From Betaproteobacteria bacterium (GTDB taxonomy: Bacteria; Pseudomonadota; Gammaproteobacteria; Burkholderiales; SG8-41): a stretch of DNA of 38,349 nt. Numbering within the stretch: position 1 is the first letter of the stretch; each line of letters opens with the position of its first letter. A model generated the notes under the pieces. The model was not told where the DNA came from. It made no database searches and worked only from the letters and a program-made list of their open reading frames with translations. Where the stretch lies: the NCBI GenBank assembly GCA_028291945.1, contig JAQGNH010000129.1:1-38349 (forward strand), read 5' to 3'. The position numbers and the translations under genes are program-made. Shown in pieces: positions 1-8,800 of the stretch.

Positions 1-136
1 CGTAAAGCGCAGTGATCGTCCACGTCTTGCCCGTGCCCGCGTTCGCCTCGATGAGGTTCAGGTGGTTGAGGGGCGCGTTGACGACGTCGAGGCGGCGCGC
101 CGACTCGGCGTTTACGTTCGGCTGAGCGGAAGCCAT
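1..136 (-). CDS. recB: RecB, exodeoxyribonuclease V beta subunit (N-terminus only)
   Basis: Only the first 45 or so codons lie in the window; the gene continues beyond base 1. The translation contains the Walker A segment EANAGTGKTWTITALY, the hallmark of the RecB helicase N-terminus, which binds ATP. RecB is the 3'-5' helicase and nuclease subunit of RecBCD, which processes double-strand DNA ends for recombination. It lies downstream of recC on the same strand, the expected order. Start choice: ATG at 136 (MASAQPN) is preferred; an in-frame ATG at 148 also exists but lies inside the dispersed repeat that fills the recC-recB gap. Neither has an obvious Shine-Dalgarno sequence. Confidence 0.88.
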   Translation of the reverse strand, partial: MASAQPNVNAESARRLDVVNAPLNHLNLIEANAGTGKTWTITALY

Positions 137-143
137 CTGGATT

Positions 144-333
144 GTCATTGCGAGGAGCGCGGTAAAAACGCTGCCTTCATTGCGAGGAGCGATGGCGCAC
201 ACCCACCACGCCGTGGTTGGGCATTGGAAGCAATCAAGAGGCCCTCGCAAAACTTGAGCAAGCGCCATGAAACCGCGGCGTTGACGTGCGCCACAGGATC
301 GCCACGGCGGCCTTGCTGCCACCTCGCGATGAC
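144..333. repeat. Dispersed inverted-repeat (MITE/REP-like) element between recC and recB
   Basis: The ends are near-perfect inverted repeats: GTCATTGCGAGG at 144-155 and CCTCGCGATGAC at 322-333 (11 of 12 pair, the other is G-T). The left end is duplicated internally: TCATTGCGAGGAGCG occurs at 145-159 and again at 177-191. The body has GAAGCAATC and CAGGATCGCCACGG blocks, typical of the non-coding 'CATTGCGAGG' elements scattered through many proteobacterial genomes. It occupies most of the 215-base recC-recB gap and touches the recB start. A 22-base piece of the same family is at 6794-6815. Confidence 0.7.
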
Positions 334-364
334 ATCGGGGTTCTCAATGTACGAGTTAAGGTAC

Positions 365-3300
365 TCATGCGAACGCCGCTTCCTTCAGCACCGCGTTCAT
401 CTGCACGAACACCGTATGAGCAACGGTCTTGAATTCATCGTCGAGTGGATCCGTGCCGCGGAAAGCCAGGTTGTAGTACGGGTCCTCGCACTCACCGCGA
501 AGGTCGCGCCCACCCAGCCACACATTGCGCACCTTGTAGTTGATGTCGCCTTGTTCGGCGTATGCACACGCGGTTCGCAGGAAGAAATGCAGCGGACGAT
601 GCAGCCCTTTCCAGTAAAGCTCGAGCAGCTCTTTCAGCAGCGCCCGCGCGTTATCGACCGGTGCAAAGGTCAGCATGCAGTCCTGCGCGACACAGCGGGA
701 CGTGCGTTCCACGCCGCTCGGCACGAACGCGTTCAGCGCGAGATGAAGGATCCACGCCCGCACCCGCGCACGCGCGTTAGCGTTCGCGACGCGATAATCG
801 AGCAAACCGTCGCGGCTCAAGCCGGTGAGCGTTCCTGTGAGCGTCACGTGATCGGAAGCCAGCTCGAAGGCCACCGGGTCGAGCCTTTCCCGGGGCAACA
901 TCGGCTTCAGCTTCTGTGCAAAGCGATCGATGAACTCGGTTTCTTCTTTGAACAGTACCTCGCCCATCGAGCCGTGGGCGAGCAAGCCCCCCGCTCGTGC
1001 AAGCGCGAGCCCATCGTGCAGCTGCTCGCGCAAGTTGAGATCGAGCAGAAGCTCCTTGAGCTTGAACACACCCAGGCCGTCGAGCGCGAAGGGCTCGCGG
1101 CCTTCGATCTCCTCTTCCGCCGTTTCGAGCCGGATGTTGAGCTGCGTCTGGAAAAGGTAGCGAGTGGGGTGGCATAAGAACCGTATGAGCGATTCGAGAT
1201 CCACCGTGCGGCTTTCCGCGTCCGGCTCCGGCAGATCCTCAGTAATGAAAGGCTGCGGCGTGCGCGTACCCTTCCCCGCGATGCCTGCAGCACGGCACAG
1301 CGCACTCGAGTGGCTGAAGAGCCTGCTATCCGCTTCGAAATAGCGCCGACTGAAAGCCTGCAGCGGATGAACAGTGACCAGCTGGTCACGAACAGCGGCG
1401 CGGTCAGCCGACTGAAAACCGCGAGCGATGGTGTCGAGAAGCTCACTCACGAGCACCGACGGCGGAATAACCGTGTCCTCGCGGATATCGCGTCCGGTGT
1501 AGCTCACGTACAGGCAGCGCCGCGCGGAGAGCATCGATTCGAGGAAGAGATAACGATCGTCGTCGCGCCGCGAGCGGTCGCCTTTCCGAAAATCGTGGGC
1601 CATCAAGTCGAAGCCCAGGGGACGTCGCATGCGCGGAAATGCGCGATCGTTCATGCCGATCATACACACGATTTCGAACGGTAGGCTTCGCATGGGCACC
1701 ATCGCGCAGAACGTCACGCCGCCCGAAAGAAAAGCGCGCCCCGGAGTTTCGAGGCGGGCGCGCAGCGCCGATTTCACCACTGCAAGCGGTACCGGCTGCG
1801 TGTACTGAGCCGCACGCGTTTCCGATTCGAGCGCGGTGATCGCGACTTCGATCGCGTCGAGCTCAAGCTGGCGCTCTTCCTCCGGCAAGAAGAAGCGCGT
1901 GAGCAAGGCCCGCAGAAGCTCCACCCAGCGCGCAACTGGCTTCGCACCCGCAAGCGTCGTTCTGAGCGCGATCGTGTCCTCGGCGAAACTCTGAAACCTG
2001 CCCAGCAGCGCACCGAGACTGCCTTCGACTTCGTCAAACGGGAGCACGCCCGCGAAAAGCCGTTCGTTGCCGCCGGGCAGCGCGTAACCGAGCAGTAGAC
2101 GATCGAGCCCGAAGCGCCACGTGTGCTCGTGCGTCGCGGGCAGACCAAAGCTTGCGCGGTGCTCGCCGTCGATGCCCCAGCGAATCTGCGATTCCCGAAC
2201 CCATGCGTGCACCGTATCGCGATCGCCTTCGGCAAACCGGAAGCGCCGCTGAACGGCAGGCTCGTCGAGCACCGCGAGCACGCGGTTCGCGTCGTAGCGG
2301 CTGTCCGGCAGCTCCAGCAGTGCCATGAACGTCGCCGCGAGCGTGCTCTCGGCTTCCGCGCTGCGGTCGGAGACGTTGAATGGTATGCGCGGCTCCGCCG
2401 TGCCGAATACGGCTTCGATATACGGGCCGTATGTTTCGATGTCGGGCGTCATCACCACCACGTCCGACGGCTCGATCCCGGGATGCTCCGACAAAAGCGC
2501 GAGCAGCTGATCGTGCAGCACCTCCACTTCGCGCATCGCGCTGTGACAGGCATGGATCTGGATCGAGCGTTCGTTCGCGTCGATGGCAGTATCAGGCGTC
2601 CGGCGCTCGCGCAGATTCAGAATGTCGGACTGGATCATCGCGAGCAGACTCGTGCCGGCCGGGTCGACGAACAACTCCTTCGTCTCACTCTCGATTTCGG
2701 TCATGAGGTCGATGTAGTCACGCCCCTGCTTGCCGAGCGAGGCGAGCAGGCTGTTACCGCTCTCCAGATAGACGGCCTCGGCTTTTCGTGAGAGCTTCTT
2801 GCGCGCGATCTGAGCTTCCGCAGCGATGTCGCCCCAGTATTCGCGGCAGGGGTTCTGAACGAAGAGGTGGACGTCCGTCTGCCGCCCAAGCCCCGCGAAA
2901 AGCTCGAGCAAAGCCGGCGGAAGCGCGGGCGCGCCGAAGATCGACACGCGCTCCGGCACTGCGCCTGCCGCCCACAGCGGTGCGCCGAGCATCTCCAGAA
3001 GCTGCTTCTGCAACGCCGCGCGATGCGAGCCGCCCGCCGCCCGCACGAGCCTCCGCCAAAGCTCCGCCTGCCAGCGCTTGTCCTTCCCACGCTCCCAATC
3101 GGCGATCCAGTCAGGGCGATACACCAGGTATTCATCGAACGATGCTGCGAGCTGCGTTGCAAGCTCGAAGCGCCGAAGGGCGTCGCCGCCGACGTAGTGA
3201 TGCACCGGCGCAAACGCGGGCAGCGCCTCGAGCTCCGGCAGCACACCCAGGATGCGCCACGTCAGCACTGCAGGGTCGAACTGCGACGTCTCAGGCACCT

Positions 3301-3532
3301 GCCCCAGCACTGCGCGGTAAAGCGCCCACGCATACGCATTGGGAAACGGGAACTCGACATTCGCACACACGCCGCGATGATCCGCAAGCTTGAGCGAAAG
3401 CCAGCGCGCCACACCGCGGCTCTGCACCACCACGATTTCGCGAGAAAAAGGAGAAGCGAGCGGCTCGCTCGTGAGCGCCGCAAGTTCCTCGGCAAGCGTC
3501 TCGAGGCGGTTGCTGTAGTGGATCGTGAGCAT
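365..3532 (-). CDS. recC: RecC, exodeoxyribonuclease V gamma subunit
   Basis: This 1055-residue protein, slightly shorter than the E. coli one, is RecC, the subunit of RecBCD that splits the duplex and scans for Chi. The N-terminus (IHYSNRLETLAEEL, then VVQSRGVARWLSLKLAD and NVEFPFPNAYAW) matches the conserved RecC opening. Near residue 620 the segment IGMNDRAFPRMRRPLGFDL corresponds to the family's GMND motif. As expected for RecC, there is no intact Walker A motif, because its helicase-like domains are inactive. The start is ATG at 3532. recB follows on the same strand after an unusually long gap filled by a repeat element; recD is not in the window. Confidence 0.95.
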   Translation of the reverse strand: MLTIHYSNRLETLAEELAALTSEPLASPFSREIVVVQSRGVARWLSLKLADHRGVCANVEFPFPNAYAWALYRAVLGQVPETSQFDPAVLTWRILGVLPELEALPAFAPVHHYVGGDALRRFELATQLAASFDEYLVYRPDWIADWERGKDKRWQAELWRRLVRAAGGSHRAALQKQLLEMLGAPLWAAGAVPERVSIFGAPALPPALLELFAGLGRQTDVHLFVQNPCREYWGDIAAEAQIARKKLSRKAEAVYLESGNSLLASLGKQGRDYIDLMTEIESETKELFVDPAGTSLLAMIQSDILNLRERRTPDTAIDANERSIQIHACHSAMREVEVLHDQLLALLSEHPGIEPSDVVVMTPDIETYGPYIEAVFGTAEPRIPFNVSDRSAEAESTLAATFMALLELPDSRYDANRVLAVLDEPAVQRRFRFAEGDRDTVHAWVRESQIRWGIDGEHRASFGLPATHEHTWRFGLDRLLLGYALPGGNERLFAGVLPFDEVEGSLGALLGRFQSFAEDTIALRTTLAGAKPVARWVELLRALLTRFFLPEEERQLELDAIEVAITALESETRAAQYTQPVPLAVVKSALRARLETPGRAFLSGGVTFCAMVPMRSLPFEIVCMIGMNDRAFPRMRRPLGFDLMAHDFRKGDRSRRDDDRYLFLESMLSARRCLYVSYTGRDIREDTVIPPSVLVSELLDTIARGFQSADRAAVRDQLVTVHPLQAFSRRYFEADSRLFSHSSALCRAAGIAGKGTRTPQPFITEDLPEPDAESRTVDLESLIRFLCHPTRYLFQTQLNIRLETAEEEIEGREPFALDGLGVFKLKELLLDLNLREQLHDGLALARAGGLLAHGSMGEVLFKEETEFIDRFAQKLKPMLPRERLDPVAFELASDHVTLTGTLTGLSRDGLLDYRVANANARARVRAWILHLALNAFVPSGVERTSRCVAQDCMLTFAPVDNARALLKELLELYWKGLHRPLHFFLRTACAYAEQGDINYKVRNVWLGGRDLRGECEDPYYNLAFRGTDPLDDEFKTVAHTVFVQMNAVLKEAAFA

Positions 3533-3631
3533 GAATGATGAAGAGGCGGCAATGCGCGAGCGCCGGCGGCCGCAATTTTACCGGCGAATGCACATGACAA
3601 GCGGCTGATTACCCGATTATGAGTGCGCTAC

Positions 3632-3650
3632 TGGCTCACTGGGTGAGCCA
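3632..3650. other. Perfect hairpin in the recC / histidine kinase gap
   Basis: TGGCTCAC, three bases, then GTGAGCCA form an 8-bp perfect stem. It lies in the 245-base space between the recC start and the stop of the downstream-facing kinase gene (3533-3777). There is no T-run on either strand, so it does not look like a classical intrinsic terminator. The rest of this gap holds no gene I can support; it should carry the recC promoter. Confidence 0.3.
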
Positions 3651-3777
3651 CTCACGATTCAAATCAATCGAATGCTGCGCAGGTGCCGTGCGCGCCCGCT
3701 GCTGATGACTTCACTCGCTGCCGCCTCGGAGGGGTTGACTCTCCGGCGTATGAGAGACCTACCCGGTCATTTTCGCA

Positions 3778-5736
3778 TCATGAATCTTCCCGTGCGTACG
3801 CGTGCTCGCTTAACACCTTTCGCAAAACCTCCACCTCGACCGGTTTGACTACGTGAAGGTTGAACCCGGCCTCGTGTGTGCGCTGGCGGTCCTCCGGCTG
3901 ACCCCAACCCGTGAGCGCGATCAGAAGCACGTTCTGTAATTTCGGATTCTTTCGGAAGCGGCGCGCGAGCTCGTATCCATCCATCTTCGGCATTCCAAGA
4001 TCCAGGAAGGCGACTGCGGGCGGATTCGCTTCGGCATGCGCGAGCGCGGAAGGCGCGTCGTAGAGCACGCTGACGTCCTGGCCCTGGAGGCGTAACAGCA
4101 TGCCCAAACTGTCGGCAGCGTCGATGTTGTCGTCAACCACGAGCACGCGGGATGCGGGGAAGGCCGCACCCGCGATCTGATCGTCCGGCTTCGAGCCCCT
4201 ATCCTCTGCTTGCTCGTGAGCGAGCAGCGGCAAGCGCACGATGAACTCACTGCCCGAGCCCAGGCCCTCGCTGCGGGCTTCGACTCTCCCGCCGTGCAAT
4301 TCAACCAATCCGCTGACGAGCGAAAGGCCGATTCCCAGACCACCCTGTGCGTCAGTCGTCCGCCGCTCCGCTTGAAAGAACATGTCGAAAATGCGCGGGA
4401 GCAGCTCCGGCTTGATGCCGATGCCGTTATCGCGCACCCGCAAGACCGCATGCTCACCTTCCGCCGCCGCGGTCAACGTGATCTGTCCGCCCTTGTTCGT
4501 GTACTTCGCAGCGTTATTGAGGAGATTCGCTATAACCTGCGAAAGACGCACGATGTCGCCATTCACCCATAGCGATTGGGCAGAGAGCGCTAGCGTGAGC
4601 TCGTGCCCTTCCGCATCGATCGCCGGCTGTGCGGTCTCCACTGCACGCGCGATTACCGTCGCGAGCTCGACGCGCTCTCGCCGCAATTCGACTTTCCCGC
4701 TCATGATCCGAGACACGTCCAGAAGATCGTCGACCAGCCGGACCAGGTGCTCGAGCTGCCGCTCCATCATCGCGCGTGCGCGTTCGGTAATCGCAGCATC
4801 CGTGCCGCGCAGCTTGAGCACCTGCAAGGCATTGCTGAGAGGGGCCAACGGGTTGCGCAATTCGTGTCCGAGCACGGCCAGGAACTCGTCCTTGCGTTGA
4901 TCCGAGTTGCGCAGCGCGTCGAGCGCGAGGCGCAGCCGCTCCTCGCTTTCACGCACCTTGCGGTCGGCCTGCTTCCATTCGGTAACATCGGATAGCATGC
5001 CGAGAACACCGTCGAAATTGCCCTCAGCGTCATATGTGGGCGAAGCCGAGATGAGCGTACAGAGCTCGGTGCCATCCTTGCGCCAGAACCGCATCTCGAT
5101 CTGTTCGGAGATGCCCTGCCTGCGCCGCTCGCGAAAAGCCAGGATCTCCTTGCGACCCTCCACATCCAGAAAATCAGCGACCGAGCTGCTGCGCAATTCT
5201 TCACCGGAGCAATGCAGCATCTCCGCCATGCGGCTATTAGCGAAGCGCGTATTACCGTTCGTATCGAGCTGCCAGATGCCCTCGTGGGCTTTCTCGACGA
5301 TTTCACGGTAACGCTCTTCGCGCTCACGTAACTGCTCGCGCTGGTCGACGGCGACGCTCGCCAATTCCTCAGCGCGCAGCCGAGCCGACTGCATGGCGCC
5401 GCCAAGTAATGCCATACCCACGCTCACCAGCAGATAAAGAGCGAGTCCCAGTTGGTTTTCGGTCCCCAGCACTGCAGCCGTCCCTCGCGGCGGCAACAAG
5501 AAGGCCGCCGAAGCGATCGCACCCAGGAGCGATGCAGCGATGGCCGGGCCGAAGCCGCCGTACCACGCCACGGCAAGCACCGCGAAGAACAAAACAGCGA
5601 AGGGAAAAAGCTCGCCGAGCCACGGATCGAGAAGCCGCCGAGCAAGCGTTGCGATGATCACAGCCGCTAACGCGACCGTGTAACGGAGCAGCGGTGACCG
5701 GTCGCGTCGTCGTACGTGCTGCTTTTTGTTCTGCAT
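3778..5736 (-). CDS. Membrane-bound hybrid histidine kinase (DUF4118-PAS-HisKA-HATPase-REC)
   Basis: With the ATG at 5736 the protein is 652 residues; an ATG at 5781 would add 15 residues, but it eats into the promoter space of the divergent gene. Order of parts: about four membrane helices with DUF4118/KdpD-like spacing (about 15-115), a PAS domain (about 140-255), HisKA with phospho-acceptor His291 in LGHELRNPL, HATPase with DNGIGI and GLGIGLSLV, and a C-terminal receiver with Asp579 in FLDLGMPKMDG. All catalytic residues are present. It should sense an unknown signal, autophosphorylate, and pass phosphate to its own receiver. No DNA-binding regulator is adjacent, so the output is unknown. 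It resembles the kinase at 30362-32566 in its kinase core and C-terminal receiver. Confidence 0.9.
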   Translation of the reverse strand: MQNKKQHVRRRDRSPLLRYTVALAAVIIATLARRLLDPWLGELFPFAVLFFAVLAVAWYGGFGPAIAASLLGAIASAAFLLPPRGTAAVLGTENQLGLALYLLVSVGMALLGGAMQSARLRAEELASVAVDQREQLREREERYREIVEKAHEGIWQLDTNGNTRFANSRMAEMLHCSGEELRSSSVADFLDVEGRKEILAFRERRRQGISEQIEMRFWRKDGTELCTLISASPTYDAEGNFDGVLGMLSDVTEWKQADRKVRESEERLRLALDALRNSDQRKDEFLAVLGHELRNPLAPLSNALQVLKLRGTDAAITERARAMMERQLEHLVRLVDDLLDVSRIMSGKVELRRERVELATVIARAVETAQPAIDAEGHELTLALSAQSLWVNGDIVRLSQVIANLLNNAAKYTNKGGQITLTAAAEGEHAVLRVRDNGIGIKPELLPRIFDMFFQAERRTTDAQGGLGIGLSLVSGLVELHGGRVEARSEGLGSGSEFIVRLPLLAHEQAEDRGSKPDDQIAGAAFPASRVLVVDDNIDAADSLGMLLRLQGQDVSVLYDAPSALAHAEANPPAVAFLDLGMPKMDGYELARRFRKNPKLQNVLLIALTGWGQPEDRQRTHEAGFNLHVVKPVEVEVLRKVLSEHAYAREDS

Positions 5737-5824
5737 GAAGCCTAGGGAAATGTCGGGAAGGCGCGCCCTAGATTCTGTCACACGATACTATCAGGCACCT
5801 CGTGATCATTCTTCTGGAACTGTC

Positions 5825-6730
5825 ATGCTCAGCCGCAACTCGCCCGATCAGCAAACCCCGGCATCGCGTTCGTTCACCATTCCCGGCCCGCAACGCGACA
5901 CTCGAACGCCCCGGCTCAAGCTGCCTGCGGGATCCTGCGACTGCCACGCGCACGTGTTCGGCCCGCAGAGCCGCTACCCGTTCTTGCCGGATGCGAAGTA
6001 CATCGCACCGGATGCCTCCGCCGCGGATTATGTGCGCATGCTGCGAACGATCGGCTGCGATCGTGCCGTGCTCGTGCAGCCGAGCGTCTATGGGATCGAC
6101 AATTCGGCGATGCTCGATGCGCTGCGCTCCGGCCTCTTTCCGTTCCGCGGCGTGGCAGTCGTCGATGAAAACGTTACCGATCGCGAGCTGCAAGACATGC
6201 ACGAGGCGGGCGTGCGCGGTGTGCGTATCAATCTTGCCGCGTGGACACCCGGGCTCAAGCTCGACCACGCGCCGCGGCTGGCGGAACGTTTGAAGCCACT
6301 CGGCTGGCACCTTCAGTTTTTTGTCGATTTCAAGAACGTAACTGAGCTCGAGGAGCGCCTCACGAAGCTTCCGATCGATATCGTGCTCGATCACTTCGGT
6401 AAAACGAACGCGAAAGATGGCGTCGACGCGCCGCCGTTCCAGGCGCTGCTGAGGCTGCTCGAGCGCGGCAACTGCTGGGCGAAGATCATGGGCGTTTACT
6501 TCGTGTCCGAGCAGTACCCGCACTTCGCGGACGTCTCCCCGCTCGCTCGCGCCGTCGTCGCGCGCGCACCGGATCGCACCGTATGGGCGACCGACTGGCC
6601 GCATCCGATGGGTCTGCATCAAATGCCCAATGACGGCGATCTCGCGGACATGCTCGCAGACTGGATACCGGACGAAGCTCAGCGCAGGAAAGTTCTAGTG
6701 GATAATCCAGCTCGCTTATACGGTTTTTGA
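5825..6730 (+). CDS. Amidohydrolase-2 family hydrolase, LigI-like (2-pyrone-4,6-dicarboxylate lactonase family)
   Basis: This 301-residue TIM-barrel hydrolase carries the metal-type motif CDCHAHVFGP (His41, His43), DIVLDHFGK near the middle, and the late catalytic Asp in WATDWPHPMG. The pattern LPAGSCDCHAHVFGPQ...YPF is that of LigI-type lactonases, which open 2-pyrone-4,6-dicarboxylate in aromatic breakdown, and of relatives acting on other lactones. The substrate here is not determined by sequence. The ATG at 5825 is chosen because upstream in-frame starts overlap the divergent kinase gene. It converges with a Bug binding-protein gene at 6856. Confidence 0.82.
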   Translation: MLSRNSPDQQTPASRSFTIPGPQRDTRTPRLKLPAGSCDCHAHVFGPQSRYPFLPDAKYIAPDASAADYVRMLRTIGCDRAVLVQPSVYGIDNSAMLDALRSGLFPFRGVAVVDENVTDRELQDMHEAGVRGVRINLAAWTPGLKLDHAPRLAERLKPLGWHLQFFVDFKNVTELEERLTKLPIDIVLDHFGKTNAKDGVDAPPFQALLRLLERGNCWAKIMGVYFVSEQYPHFADVSPLARAVVARAPDRTVWATDWPHPMGLHQMPNDGDLADMLADWIPDEAQRRKVLVDNPARLYGF

Positions 6731-6793
6731 TAAGCGCTCATCTAAAACGCACCTGCGCGTTCATCCCTCCGACTAACGCACCGCGCGCCCGAC

Positions 6794-6815
6794 CGTGCGC
6801 CACGGGATCGCCACG
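6794..6815. repeat. Fragment of the dispersed element seen at 144-333
   Basis: CGTGCGCCACGGGATCGCCACG here matches 21 of 22 bases of 285-306 inside the recC-recB repeat. It sits in the 125-base gap between two convergent genes. The outer inverted ends are not recognisable, so it is a remnant or a partial copy. Confidence 0.5.
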
Positions 6816-6855
6816 TCGCGGTGCTCCTTTCCATGACATGTACTTCTGAGCTGCG

Positions 6856-7839
6856 CTATTCCGGCTTGATCCCGCCTGCCTTTGCCACGTTACGCCACGT
6901 CGTAATCTCGCTCTCGATCAAGTTTCTGAACTCCGCCGGGCTGCTGCCGATCACTTCTGCCGATTGAGTCGAGAAGCGTTTTCGCACGTCGGGCGCTTCG
7001 AGGACGCGCATGATTTCGGCATGAAGCTTATCGAGGAGCGGCTTCGGCAATTTGGCAGGCGCGAGCACGCCATACCACGATGACAACGTGACGCCGGGGA
7101 CGCCCGCCTCTGCGATCGTCGGTACGTCGGGCAGCACCGATGCGCGCTTCGGTGCGACGACTGCGAGCGCGCGGAGCTTGCCGCCATTCACCAGCGGCAG
7201 GGCAACCGCCATGGTCGGAAAGGCCATCGTGATCTGCCCTCCGATGAGATCGCTGATCGCCGGACCGCCGCCCTTGTAAGGCACATGCGTGATGTCAATC
7301 TTCGCCGCGAGCTTGAATTGTTCGCCCGCCATATGAAACGGCGATCCCACGCCGCCTGATCCGAACGTAAGCTGGCCCGGCTTCGCCCTGGCAAGCGCCA
7401 CCAGTTCGCTCACGGATTTCGCAGGAACGGAAGGATTGACCACCAGCCAGTTCGAGACACGGATCACTTCGGTTATCGGCGTGAAGTCGCGGACGGCATC
7501 GAAAGGCAGTTTCGCATACAGCGCTGGGGTGATGCTGAAACCGGTGTCCACCATGACGATCGTGTAACCGTCTGCGTTGGACTTGGCCGCAGCGTCAGTG
7601 CCGACGATCGACCCTGCGCCAGGTCTATTGTCCACTACGACGGTCTGCCCGAGCGTCTCCGTCAGCTTGGTGCCGACGACGCGCGCGGCAAAATCGGTGG
7701 TGCCGCCTGGCGCGTAAGGCACGAGCAGCCGGATCGGCTTCGTTGGAAAAGCATTTACGTTCTGCGCACTCACAGGGTGCACGCATAACACCACGCCGAC
7801 GAACGCAAACAGGTGCTGAGCTTTTATTAGCAGCGTCAT
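6856..7839 (-). CDS. Bug family (TctC-like) periplasmic solute-binding protein
   Basis: This 327-residue exported protein has a signal peptide of about 25 residues ending in VSA before QN. The Bug signature follows: FPTKPIRLLVPYAPGG, VVDNRPGAG, DGYT, VNPSVPAKSV, HVPYKGGGPAISDLIGGQ, LPDVPTIAEAGVPG and WYGVLAPA. Bug proteins bind carboxylated small molecules in the periplasm; some feed TctAB-type transporters, but most are orphans. No TctA or TctB is in this window. It converges with the LigI-like hydrolase at 5825, suggesting a shared substrate, by inference only. Confidence 0.92.
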   Translation of the reverse strand: MTLLIKAQHLFAFVGVVLCVHPVSAQNVNAFPTKPIRLLVPYAPGGTTDFAARVVGTKLTETLGQTVVVDNRPGAGSIVGTDAAAKSNADGYTIVMVDTGFSITPALYAKLPFDAVRDFTPITEVIRVSNWLVVNPSVPAKSVSELVALARAKPGQLTFGSGGVGSPFHMAGEQFKLAAKIDITHVPYKGGGPAISDLIGGQITMAFPTMAVALPLVNGGKLRALAVVAPKRASVLPDVPTIAEAGVPGVTLSSWYGVLAPAKLPKPLLDKLHAEIMRVLEAPDVRKRFSTQSAEVIGSSPAEFRNLIESEITTWRNVAKAGGIKPE

Positions 7840-7969
7840 GATTTACGACTTCTCGCCTTGGGAGGAGTGGCGATGGTAGCTCACTCACCGAGCACAGCAC
7901 ATGTCACACGCTCGGCGAATACGAAGACCAGCCCCACTTCGTTGAAACGGATTTATCGCGCCGTTCCTT

Positions 7970-8194
7970 CTAGTCCGTGAAGCGCCTGATATCCACTTGC
8001 GCTCCCGCACGCGTGAGGCTGTCGGCTGACCGCAATACTTCCGCAGTGACCTTCCCATCGACGTACTCCTCACCACAATTGCGGCAGACTTGCGCGGGCA
8101 CGTCTTTCATTACAAATGTTGCTTCTCCGCGCCGCAGTGTGATCGTCGTAAGGCCGGGCCGGGTCTCGCCTTGTTTGCATACGACGCACTTCAA
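7970..8194 (-). CDS. YgiT/MqsA-type zinc-finger antitoxin
   Basis: A 74-residue protein starting at a TTG (8194) whose TTGA overlaps the toxin stop by four bases. It has two CxxC pairs, CVVC near the N-terminus and CRNCGEEYVDG near residue 36, as in the zinc-binding half of MqsA/YgiT-type antitoxins. The C-terminal helix (VTAEVLRSADSL) is too short to be the full HTH domain of MqsA, which is usual for this short YgiT class. Translational coupling and order (toxin first) support a type II toxin-antitoxin pair. A longer reading frame upstream overlaps the toxin and is not the real start. Confidence 0.82.
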   Translation of the reverse strand: MKCVVCKQGETRPGLTTITLRRGEATFVMKDVPAQVCRNCGEEYVDGKVTAEVLRSADSLTRAGAQVDIRRFTD

Positions 8195-8466
8195 TTTTTT
8201 CGCCGTTTGAAGCCGAATTCCCACAGGTCGGGCTGCGGCTCGTATGCCGTGTTTACGATCAGCTGATCGTCGGCCCGATTCTCGTCGACAACGACATGAA
8301 TTGCCCGAGTACCGCACCAACCCAGCACCAGGCGGCCGGGATAAGGTGTCGTATGACGATAAGCCGCGATTTCCTCGCCATCCAACAGGACGCTCTGGAC
8401 ATCGTCTTCACTGATATCGCGATCGAACATGCGCTCGATCGCGTGAACCCGGTATATGAGCTTCAA
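8191..8466 (-). CDS. DUF4258 family toxin of a type II toxin-antitoxin pair
   Basis: A 91-residue basic protein with the DUF4258 pattern: YRVHAIERMFDRDIS, VQSVLLDGEEIAAY, PYPGRLVLGW, then HVVVDEN and a C-terminal W-FKRRK tail. DUF4258 proteins resemble MqsR/RelE-type ribonucleases and are usually encoded with a YgiT-type antitoxin, as here. The start is uncertain: TTG at 8466 is the best candidate (an in-frame TAA lies eight codons upstream), while the first ATG at codon 13 would cut into the domain. Action on mRNA is inferred from the family. Confidence 0.75.
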   Translation of the reverse strand: MKLIYRVHAIERMFDRDISEDDVQSVLLDGEEIAAYRHTTPYPGRLVLGWCGTRAIHVVVDENRADDQLIVNTAYEPQPDLWEFGFKRRKN

Positions 8467-8800
8467 TTCGAGTCGGTAAAGCAGTTAATCAATTTTCCAA
8501 CGAAACATGAGGGCAACCGAGCCGTTGCCGATGTCGATCAGCGCCTGCGGCACGCTGTTGCACCTCGGGCCCGAGCGGACCGCCGGGCTTTCTGATTTCT
8601 ACCATGACACCCCCGCCGAGGAAACAAATCTAAACAGGCGACACACAGACAGCGGATGGTAGCAACGGCAGCGAGTTACCAGCAACAGCGCGGCACTAAT
8701 GCCAGACGCGGCGGAACCATGGTCCTGTCAACCTGTTGCCGGGACAACCGTTAGAGTGCTGCCGAATAGGCATATATCAAATCAATTAGAGGAGCCACTC
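8467..8800. other. Intergenic region, no gene seen
   Basis: These 334 bases separate the toxin gene (minus) from the exported protein at 8801 (plus). I see no convincing coding sequence. The right end carries a good ribosome-binding site (AGAGGAG, 8788-8794) for the next gene, so promoters for both divergent genes should lie here. Confidence 0.5.

Noticed and set aside
62-1177. 371-codon plus-strand open frame over recC
   Set aside because: It is antisense to the conserved recC sequence and has no family resemblance; high GC content makes long shadow frames common here.
3778-5736. KdpD potassium sensor
   Set aside because: The membrane part is KdpD/DUF4118-like, but the Usp and KdpD N-terminal domains are absent and no kdp genes are nearby.
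5768-6622. 284-codon minus-strand frame opposite the LigI-like hydrolase
   Set aside because: It is a mirror of a well-conserved enzyme gene, rich in Arg/His/Glu, with no recognisable domain.
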